Assembly (NCBI GenBank): GCA_007258455.2
Contig: VDFB02115090.1
Location: 186,001 to 250,000, forward strand
Source of the DNA: Sequoia sempervirens
Lineage: Eukaryota > Streptophyta > Pinopsida > Cupressales > Cupressaceae
Length of the DNA: 64,000 bases
Direction: 5' to 3'
The first letter of the stretch is position 1, and each line of letters begins with the position of its first letter. Position numbers and translations under genes: made by a program. Shown in pieces: positions 50,179 through 59,723 of the stretch. Under the pieces are notes generated by a model. It was not told the origin of the DNA. It did no database searches and saw only the letters and a program-made list of their open reading frames with translations.

Positions 50179-51537
50179 ATGCCACCTAACCGGGGTCGTA
50201 AGGTTCGTGGTCATGTAGGTGGTCGAGGAGGTAATCAACATGATGCACCTCCCATTGTTTCCCATGTTTCTGATCATGTGGATCATCAAGCTTCTCAGTT
50301 TGTGCCAGAGGTTAGTGTCCAGCATCAGGATCAACCAGGGATTGGTGATGCTCAGTTGTGTCGCTTGCTTGAGGAGACTCTTGCTCGTTTGGGGCCTAGG
50401 CCGGATAGGGATCAGGAAGTTGTAGTAGAGAGAGATCGGGTTTCAGCTCCATCTGAGGCAGACATGGCTACTCACATGAGAGATCTTCTTAGAGCTCATC
50501 CACCCACTTTTGATGGTATGGGCAGTGGTTTAGAGGCTGAGACTTGGTTGTTTGATTTGAATAGGTGTTTTGCCATGCATCCGTATGGTAGCAACACCAA
50601 GGCTAGGTGTGCGATCATGCATTTGAGGGATTTCGCATCTACTTGGTGGAGGTTGGAGGAGCAGAAGCTCCATTTGGATATTGGCACCGTATCTTGGGAG
50701 TTGTTCCTAGAGCGGTTCAAAGCTCGATTCCTTTCTGATCGTTGGCGTCAGCGCCGTGGAGATGAGTTTCATGCTCTACGACAGATGGATATGACAGTGG
50801 ATCAGTATGAGCGTCGCTTCTTCGAGCTCAAACAGTTTGCAGGCATGGGTGATGATGAGGGTATGTTAGTACAACATTTCATTAGGGGTTTAAACCCCCA
50901 GATCAGTGGTGGTGTTCGGGTATTTGAGCTGAAGACCATGGAGGTAGCTGTAGATAAAGCTCGCATTGTTGAGGAGAATTTAGCTTTGGCTTTAGGAGGT
51001 CAGGTGGGAGTTCAGTTTGGTGGTGCACCTTCTTATGGTGTTGGTTCTCAGAGTGGCCAATCTCAGGCTACAGGGTTTGCTAGAGGGCATCAGTCACCCG
51101 CTAAGGGTGGACAACAGCGGTCTTCACAGTCTAGGAAGCATAAGTCTTAGTCCCAACCTGATAGAAGTTGGAGGCAGAAGAAGAGAGATAGGAGTTGGAT
51201 ACGGGCTCATCGTGATCGTGTTGATCAGCTTGCTCAGAGTTCTCAGTCGGCGTTCAGTGGAGGTGGTTTTCCATGATCTAGTGGAGCTCCAGCTATGCAG
51301 GGTTTCAGCAAAGGGACAGGATGTTTCTCTTGTGGTCAGCAGGGCCACTTTGCTCGTGAGTGTCCTCAACAGGACAATTCTGGTTGTAGTCAGAGGCCGG
51401 CAGTTTCAAAACCGACAGTAGGAGATGCGGATCGATCACATAGGGCATTCACTACGGTGGATATCCGTCAGCTCGAGCATCTGGGTGCAGTTCGTCCTTC
51501 GAGTTCAGGAGTTGATCCTCACAGATCAAGGTTCTGA
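50179..51537 (+). pseudogene. gag: gag of the giant-LTR element, two in-frame stops
   Basis: Starts at ATG 50179 (MPPNRGRKVRGHVGGRGG), preferred over the earlier non-ATG extension. Core retrotrans_gag motifs are clear: HPPTFDGMGSGLEAETWLFD, AIMHLRDFASTWWRLEEQ, WELFLERFKARFLSD, FIRGLNPQISGGVRVFE. The frame stops at TAG 51148, resumes, stops at TGA 51274, then carries a CCHC zinc knuckle CFSCGQQGHFAREC (about 51325-51366) and ends at TGA 51535, about 80 bp before the PPT. Both stops are one C-to-T change from CAG and CGA. Gag would assemble particles and package RNA. It is the only coding region of the element, about 450 codons, so pol was deleted between gag and PPT or supplied in trans. A 560-bp leader separates PBS and gag. 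Confidence 0.9.
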
Positions 51538-51615
51538 GTCAGTTAGTGTTTAATTGGTTTCATAGGAGTTCCTTCCCCATTTTGTTTAATGGCTTCCTGG
51601 AGTAAGCCATGTCCT

Positions 51616-51626
51616 AGGGGGGAGGA
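51616..51626 (+). other. Polypurine tract
   Basis: AGGGGGGAGGA immediately precedes the 3' LTR start TGTAATACC at 51627. Confidence 0.9.
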
Positions 51627-52036
51627 TGTAATACCCCTCCTCTTACTGTTTGGATTTATTAACTTCTATGCTTTAACTTGATACGCTGATACTATGATGA
51701 TACTATTATTGTTTGATTTGGTTGGTTTGAAGTTTGATGATGTTGTTACTCCTTTAGTGGACATAATCGTTTGATGTGACATTCTTAGTATGATTTATGA
51801 TACTCGATGTTTTGATTTGGATTATTGCTTATTTAAATAGATTTTCATTAATGTTTATATGTCAATGTGATGATTCTATGGTGATGTTATTTAACTCAGT
51901 ATTATTTTATGATGCAATTGTTTAATAATTAGTTATGATGCAGTAGTTAGAGATCATGTCATCTTATGATCTATTTGGTTAGAAATGTTAGCTCGTTATT
52001 GATGATATAATTGTTAGAATAGATTAGGTGAGAGGA

Positions 52037-52076
52037 CAGTGTAGCATCACTCGTTCACGAGTGCCCTGCTACACTG
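52037..52076 (+). other. Variable hairpin V1, 3' LTR version
   Basis: Perfect 10-bp outer stem CAGTGTAGCA / TGCTACACTG (52037-52046 with 52067-52076) and 6-bp inner stem CACTCG / CGAGTG (52048-52053 with 52058-52063) with loop TTCA. It lies at the homologous position to 45608-45644. The inner stem-loop is conserved in sequence, the outer stem only in pairing. Confidence 0.75.
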
Positions 52077-53649
52077 CGATTCCTTCTCATGATAGGATGT
52101 TTGATTATATATATACATGTGCTACTTGACGTTTATTTGGATGCAGGATTGCAGGAATAAGTCTCGATTCCACCTGCTTCGGCAGGACAGGGCGAGCAAT
52201 AAATTAACCCAATGGGTAAAATGTTGAAAAAGGGAGTAGGTTTGGAAGTGTCCTCGTCCCAAGTCTGTCGTCTGTTGTGAGTAGTTGTGTTATGACTGAA
52301 GTTTTGTTTTTTGTCTTCATGTAGTTTGTCTGCTGAGTATTTATTTAATTATTGGTTAGTGTTTAATTAACTAATCGTATTTCATAAAATAATTACTTTA
52401 TGTTGCATTGTTATTTGATTTAATTGAGAGTTAGAAAAATGTTAAAATTAAATATATTATAAATTAAAAATGCAAATAATTATAATTAAAATTAATATTG
52501 ATAAGTATAATTAGATATTATATTTTTTTTATTAATATTAAATTAGGAAATTATGTGAAGATAATATCTAATTAATTAAATTATTTCAATTAAAATTTTA
52601 GATATGTGTGAGCTTTTTAAAGCTGGAAAAGGACCAATAAGAAAGGGGGGCTTTTTGGAAAAGAAAGCGGAAAAAGATTTATTGATTTTAATTAGTGATT
52701 TATTATTTTTTTTATGGGGGAATTATGGACAGACACAAGTTTTACTCTGTTATTCTGGATCTGAAAAAGAAAAATAGATTTGAGTTTTGAGGATTTGCGA
52801 GGTAAGATTATTGTGTAAAATTATTGTGGATTTGAGAGGAAAGGTTGTTCAGAAGAACGTTGAAGGCAGAGGATCGAGAAAAGAGAGCTGCAGAAGGAGA
52901 TCGAGAGGAGGCTACAAAAGAAATTCTTCATCAAGGCGAAGGACTCCAGGTTTTCCTTCTGTTATTATTATTATTATTATATTGTTTTTATAAACAAAAT
53001 TTGGCTTACTGTGCTTTAAGAAATTCCTTTGAAAGAAATTCTATGATTTGGAAACTTGTCTGCATTTAAACCTTTGAGTTCTCTGTAGAAAAATCATAAG
53101 CAGAAACCCTTTAAAATTTACTCAATAAAATTTGGTTGTGAAGATTTTTGTTTTGAAATAAAAATCATTGTTATTATAGAGTTATGTTATTTGCTTGATT
53201 TATTTTATATCTGGTATAAAGATCTGATTGTTTGTATTATTTATTTTATAAGTTGAGAAAATACATATATATATATACGCTTATATAAAAATGTGTTTTG
53301 ATACAAATTAAACAAAACAAAAATTTATGTGCTATATATTCTATATATCATTTATTTTTAAGAAAAATCTGCACTGGTGAATTTCTGGGAATAAAATATA
53401 ATTGTTTAAATCTGTGTGTCTGAACCTCATACTTATACTACAGTACTGGATTAAAATATAGCAAAACATAAATAAATAAATAAATAAATTATATAAAGTA
53501 ATTTATTGGTAAAGCTTGTAAAACGATGTTATAAAATAAATTTCTGGTTTCGAAATTTCATGTTCTTTTTTCTAAAACGAAATTTACATTTAATTAAAGT
53601 AAATCGAAATGAAATTTATATAAAAAAAAATACATATAAAAATAGTTTT

Positions 53650-53766
53650 GGGTGAGTGGACGGCCGCAGCCGTACCACCCACCCGGACTGCGCACAGTCC
53701 ACGGACTGCGCACAACAGTCCTGACTGCTGTACGCAGTCACATGGACTGCGGCCTCCCTTGGGAGG
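53650..53766 (+). other. GC-rich domain of five consecutive hairpins, 3' LTR
   Basis: 53650-53684: GGGTGAGTGG with CCACCCACCC (one mismatch) enclosing ACGGC / GCCGT. 53685-53700: GGACT / AGTCC. 53703-53721: GGACTG / CAGTCC. 53723-53739: GACTGC / GCAGTC. 53753-53766: CCTCCC / GGGAGG with a TT loop. GGACTGCG words repeat. It is far more GC-rich than its surroundings. The 5' LTR has the pentamer and poly-C tract instead. Confidence 0.8.
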
Positions 53767-55376
53767 TGCGCAGGGACTGCGGTGGTTTTTAAAAAAAAAA
53801 CAAATTTAAAGTTTTAAAATTCGTTTATTGTTTTTTATTTATTTATATTTCGAATTTTGTTTTATTCGAATTTAGTTTTAATGTAATTTATGTTTATAAA
53901 TATGTATTTATAATTGAATTCATTTTTTTTATTGCAATTTTATATAATCAAATTTAGTTTATAATTAATATATATATATATATATATATATATTTATTTA
54001 TTTTGTATGTTTTAGAAAGTTATTTTTATAAATTTTAATAATATATATTTTAATAAATTTTAAATGTATGTCTGTATATTTATTTTGTATTTTTGTATAT
54101 ATGTATATACATTAGTTAGTTATTTATAATGTTATGGTTAGAAAATAAGTAGGATTTTTATATATATGTGTGTGCGGATTATGATTTGATATGATAATTT
54201 TACGCTACAATATTAGAGTTTAATTGAGGAAATTGAATATAAGCTTGTGATTATAATTTAATCGATTAGTTATAATTAAAAGATGCAATGTTAAGTGAAA
54301 TTGTGTGAATTTGAAATAAACGATATGTTTTGTATTTGAATCAAATATTTTTAAGTTGTTGATTTAATTGTTTGATAAATTTATTGAGTTTTGGGAAATA
54401 TTTCCTTATAGAGTTTTTTTTTGTTAAGAAATTGTTTTCTTGAGGTTATTCGTTAAGTCTGTTGTGGTGTTCGCTTTATTGTTTTATTGTGTCGTATGGG
54501 AAAACCCTAGATTTACCTTACCTTTCTTAAGAGTTTATGTTATTGTTAAGGACTTCCAGAGATGGAATGCTTTCCTTTCATGTCTCTTTTATTTTCCATG
54601 TTGGGAAAATGGAGTTATGGGTCTATGCAAGTCTTCCAGAGAAGTTCTCTAGGGTGGGATGTTATGTATCACCTTGATGTATTGTACTATGATGTTATAC
54701 CCGGTTTCCACGAACGGGGATTTGTGCCTCCTACGAAGTAGGAGTGGGTAATGAGATTTGTACCTCCTTTGGAAGGAGTGAGAATTCGTATTGGTTTCCT
54801 CCAGTGTTTGGAGTGAGTTTCCTTGTTTTGTCTCCTCCTTGGATTGGAGAGTTTGTGATGTCTAGTTGCCTATTGTGGTATTGTACCTTGTGTGTTGTTG
54901 GGACGACCTTGTTGTAAATTGTATATGTTATTTTTGAGGTTGTATTTCCAGTCAATTGTATTCTTCTATCATTGGGAGGTAATAATTATTCAGGCCATGT
55001 ATTTATTCAGGATCATTTGTTATAGTTGGTTATGTTGAGTTGTATCTATCGAAATATTTAACACTTTATATCTTTATAATTCCATGTATTTTCATATGTG
55101 CATATGTTATTAATATGGATATAGTTGATAGATATTTTAAATGATGAAATGGGAATGAATAGATTTACGTAATAGATTAATTATTGTTATCTTGTTATCG
55201 TTGTTATGGGTTAGTGTAGTTAGGTCACTTCGTGTACCCCATTGGAACTAGTTGTGCCTCATAATACATTGTTATGTTATAATACTTAAGTATGTTTATT
55301 AAATGTTCTTTAAAAAAAAAAAAAAATTGTTCCGTTGTTATTAGTTCCTTTGGGGTTCGCACAGCGGGGCACAACA

Positions 55377-57560
55377 TATCCTCCATGGATGGGTACATAG
55401 ACTCACCATCCCATGGGCACACAAAGCAAGTACGGGGTATTCACAACACTCAACATGTGCACTAACACAGGATGTTCACATAATAGGGAGTACCTTTTTC
55501 CAATTTCCTCTTACCAAAATAAAACCATTATCTGCCTCTAATTATGTAGGATCAATACAACTTTCCAAGAACATGTACTCCCAACATCTATACAATACAT
55601 CATAGTGCTACATGGAGTAAATCAACAATGTCATAATAACTCTCACATTCACATTCACCTTACAACACACATATGTTAACCACATTTATTTCCTATACAC
55701 AGTACAACATCATTACAATGTTTACTCAAGACAAGGTATGCAACATTATCACTTCAATGTACATTTAACATTTTGCATTTATCGTTAACATGCCAATGGT
55801 TTCACTATTCCCTTTTTCTCTAAACTTTTACTTTATGTAGAATGATTTTCTACTCATATTCATACGTGTTCCATGATTAAGAATGCAACTTGGGGACTTA
55901 GTTCCTTTACCCAAGGTTGATCTAATAAAGCAAACCTTCATGAATACATAAACATTTTCTCATAGGAGACAAGCATACAACGGATTTCAATACACCACAC
56001 ACTCAAAGATAAGCATCTTTGTTAAACCAATGAGAAGAGAGAGAGAGGGGGAGAGAGATTTATAATTCTGACACATGCATGAAAGCATACATGGTTTCAT
56101 CATCACTCAATCACTTTCACACAAATGCATCAATCATATGAGGGCATGCAATCATATGATCATTCATTTTCTATTACCATATTTAATAATCTCAATGCAA
56201 TATAACATGAAGAAACAACTCCAAAACCACATAGGGTTGATCAAGCAATCATTAACACAAGGAGGTAAAGTACAAGAGAACATGTGCCAAAAACTTTACA
56301 TTGTGATGAAAAACAACAAGGCTCAAGAAGAGAATACACACAAAAGGAACTTCTTGGCACCCTCAAGGTCAAACAGACCTACCCACAACATAAACAAAGA
56401 ATCCAAGCAAGGGTAATTTAGGCAACACATGTCACCTACAACCCACCAAAAAGCTAAGGTCCAACATGCCCACCCGCAATATAGGATATAGGAAAGTAAT
56501 CAATCTCAACCTCAAGAGACTCTCAACCAAGGGAATCACTCCAATCTCGTAGGGTAAGGAAAGGCCTAGGAGGAATTACTCCTCCACAACACAAGCCAAG
56601 GTTGGAAAACCCAACCCTCTAAAATGCCATACTAAGGAACTCAATGCAAGAGGTCCTATGACTATCTTGCCACAACAAGCACTTTGAACACACACATCAA
56701 GCACACTGCAACCACATGGGCTACAACCACTTAGGAACCACTCAAGGGTCACAACCCTTTACACAACGAAAGAGCCACACATCAAGAAGGAGACCAATCA
56801 AAACACACTTCTTGGTAGGCTCACGGGTCTAACTAACCCTCACACAAAAGCATTCCTCAACAGGACATGCAAGGGGCGGAAACAACAACAAAACTTGTTG
56901 TCGTCCTCCACACACAACACACCAAGCAAGTATCAACCAAAGCAGGGATCCCAGTGATACAACATGGGCTCTACCTCTATATTTTCCTTTGGCTCTTCCC
57001 TTAGGGGCATCCTAAAGGAAACAAGGAACACATCAAAATAGATTGTCACAAGGATGATCTAAACACCATACTAAGGCATAAACGCTATTCAACAAGACTA
57101 TGAAAACAATATAACAAACTCACACCACACACACCAAACACATCATAACATAGAAGGCTCAAGTACGCCAGAGCTCCCAATGTGTGAGTGCTTATGCATC
57201 TTCTTTACCCTATTCTTAGTGGAATTAATGTGTATTTTAACCTATCCTTGGATGAATGTGGATGTTAAAATAAATGCTTATTTTGAGAATTGTGACACAT
57301 GTGATGTTAGCAAGATTAACCATGCTATTTTGTTTCATGTTGAGACCTTATGAGTAAGGCATATGTTAATATATTGATAATGAGTCTTAGAAAGGTGAAT
57401 GTTATATGGATGTTCTTTCTATTTTGTTTAGTTCAATGAATGATGTATATTATATTTCTCATCTTTAGAAGGAAGGACAATTGTTTAATGTTGATTATTA
57501 TGATATTTCTATGCCTCTTTCTCATGTGATTGAATAGCTACTGGAACCATTTTTTGTGTC
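55377..57560. other. Non-coding, LTR-like flank; no gene seen
   Basis: Mixed repetitive sequence without recognisable protein similarity. It contains a GA-rich microsatellite at 56036-56060. The 113-codon frame at 56075-56416 has no features of a known protein. Confidence 0.45.
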
Positions 57561-59723
57561 CCAAAAGAGGACTAGATAATTTTTTTTTTATAACATAAAG
57601 AATAACTTACACATTTAGAGTAAATTCAAATACAATATATCAACAAAAAACATGGCCAAGCATGGCCGTACACAACCCAAAGGAGAGGAATAATCCACCC
57701 TCCAAAGAAAAATCCAAATAGGAGCAAATAAGATAGCTCTAGAACTTTTTCTCCAGAACCCCCTGCTCTGGAACTTTCTACTCTAGAACCTTTTTCTCCA
57801 GAACTTCCTACTCCAGAACATCCTGCTACAAAACTTCCTGCTTTGAAACTTCCTACTGCTCTGGAACTTCCTGCTCTAGAACTTGCTGCTCTAGAACTTC
57901 CTACTCTAGAACCTTCCTACTCCGAAACCTGCTACTCCAAAACTTCCTACTCTGGAACCTTTTGCTTCGAAACTTCGCAGCAGTGACACAAAATAGCAAA
58001 CAAAAAGCGTTGATGTGCTGGAACTTTGCAGACCAATACATGAAAGAAATACATAGCCAATGCTTGGATTTTTGCATGAAATTTTTTGAAGGAAAAGCCA
58101 TAATGATCATCATAATACAAGCGAGTCTGATACCAACACCAAAACTCATAAGCCAAATATAAATAATCACATTTCTTCTCATTTAAATTATATGATTACA
58201 TCATCTCTCTTAAGAGAGTACAATATTCATAAAGGAATATACAAAAGTACAAAGGCGTAGCCATAAAGAAAATACATCAATATATAAGACAAGTACATGG
58301 AAGAACAGCTCCAACTAGTGCTCCAATAACCTATACACCGGTCCCCAATGGCATTGGCAATGCCTCCCTACCATGTGGACTCAAAAGAGGCCACCCCACC
58401 ATGCTCGAAGGTAGTCACAAGGCCCAAACAAAAAAACAAGGCAAGGGTAACATGTAGCCAACACTCACATTAGATACAAATCAAACATGAAATACAACGC
58501 ATTAAATTCAATATCACAACATGTAGATTCTCATACAATGACGTGTTGGGTACTACTCATGACTACTAAGGTATAGGTACTAGAGTGTAGACTGGATGGA
58601 ATGTCATCATGTGTGCTCGAAGGGATGGCACCACATGAAAACAAGTACACCTCTCATATGGATGAGAAAAACTCATTCATGCCCAAATCAATGCCCTGCA
58701 GATGGATAGGCCATCTCGAGTGCATCCTTAGCCTTTACAAGTGCTCAAGGCCATGCACGAGGACTCATTATATTATAATTTTTTTATTCCATCTCATTTA
58801 ACCAAACAAGGAACCAAAAAAAAAAATGAAACCATGAAAAAGCACTAAAATCATCATAAAATCCATTTAACACAACCAAGCAAACATTGTTGCAAGAAGA
58901 TACAATTAACAGTTGAAATTCAACATGAAATAGAGGCATAAAAATTCAAAGTGCTTGGATTAAAATTCTAAGCCCGACCCAGTTCAAATTTTGGCGTTTC
59001 AAGTTGGAATCCACCTTCAATTTTCAATTTTATGACCTGTAATAAGGTGTTGTTCAGAAAAAAAAAATGTCATTTTAAGCATGGCTGGGAAAAAAAATGA
59101 ATGAAAAGAGCAGCAAATTTATGACCTATAATAAGCTGTTGTTCAGAAAAGAGCAGCAATGAAAAACATCATTTTACAAGTAGGCACAAATTTGACCAAA
59201 AATGAAAGTGTCCAGAATTAAAATCTTCCAAAGACCCAGTTGAGAACTTGGCATTTCTACATGGATTCCATATTTTTTTTTCATTTTTAATAGGTGGTTT
59301 AAGAGCAACAATGGAAAATGTCATTTTAATTTGGCCAAAAATGAAAGTGGCCAGAATTAAAATTTTCCAAAGACCCAGTTGAGATCTTGGAATTTCAACA
59401 TGGATTCCATATTTGTTTTTCATTTTTAATAGGTGGTTTAAGAGCATGAAGTTCCGGAGCAGCAGGTTCTGGAGCAAGAATTTCTAGAGCAAAAGGTTCT
59501 GAAGTAGAAAATTCCTGAGCAAGGGGTTCCAGAGCAAAAGTTCTAGAGCTATCTTATTTGCTCCTGTTTGGATTTTTCTCTAGAGGGTGGATTAGTCCTC
59601 TCCTTTGGGTTGTGTACAACCATGCTTGGCCATGTTTGTTGTCGATATATTGTATTTAAATTTACTCTTTGTGTAATTTATTCTTTATGTTATCAAAAAA
59701 AAATTAATCTAATCCTCTTTTGG
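57561..59723. mobile_element. 2.16-kb element with long inverted-repeat arms
   Basis: CCAAAAGAGG at 57561 is inverted as CCTCTTTTGG at 59714-59723. The arms match in inverse orientation for at least 200 bp (57561-57780 against about 59530-59723), including AAGCATGGCCGTACACAACC / ACAACCATGCTTGGCC and the polyT / polyA run. The left arm continues into an irregular array of GAACTTCCTGCTCT-like words (57735-57965), mirrored at 59440-59560. It could be a foldback transposon or two inverted copies of one retroelement part. No transposase was found and no target duplication is evident. A PBS-like TGGTATCAGA word on the minus strand near 58125-58137 slightly favours the second view. Confidence 0.6.
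59191..59450 (+). repeat. ~140-bp tandem repeat inside the inverted-repeat element
   Basis: TTTGACCAAAAATGAAAGTG at 59191 recurs as TTTGGCCAAAAATGAAAGTG at 59331, with long similarity after each (CAAAGACCCAGTTGAGA, ATGGATTCCATATTT). A third, more diverged partial copy is visible at about 58960-59050. Confidence 0.75.

Larger units (their letters stand above)
45201..55376 (+). mobile_element. Gag-only LTR retrotransposon with giant LTRs
   Basis: A complete LTR-PBS-gag-PPT-LTR layout of 10.2 kb. Both LTRs start TGTAATACCCCTCC; they end GCGTGACA and GCACAACA. The interior is only 2.0 kb and encodes Gag alone: no protease, RT, RNase H or integrase. It therefore needs a helper element, like elements described as TR-GAG or LARD, but the LTRs (4.4 and 3.75 kb) make up most of its length. 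Flanks CCTAAATAC and TATCCTCC give no matching 5-bp target duplication. Orientation is plus, from PBS and PPT positions. Confidence 0.92.
51627..55376 (+). repeat. 3' LTR of the gag-only element (3750 bp)
   Basis: Counterpart of 45201-49617. It lacks 868 bp found in the 5' LTR, with the junction at 54900/54901 in a shared TGTGTTG word. It carries its own version of the variable islands at about 52030-52430, 53250-53460 and 53512-53880. Confidence 0.9.

Noticed and set aside
46337..53069. Pairs of 68-74-codon frames present in both giant LTRs
   Set aside because: Conservation is explained by LTR identity; no family similarity.
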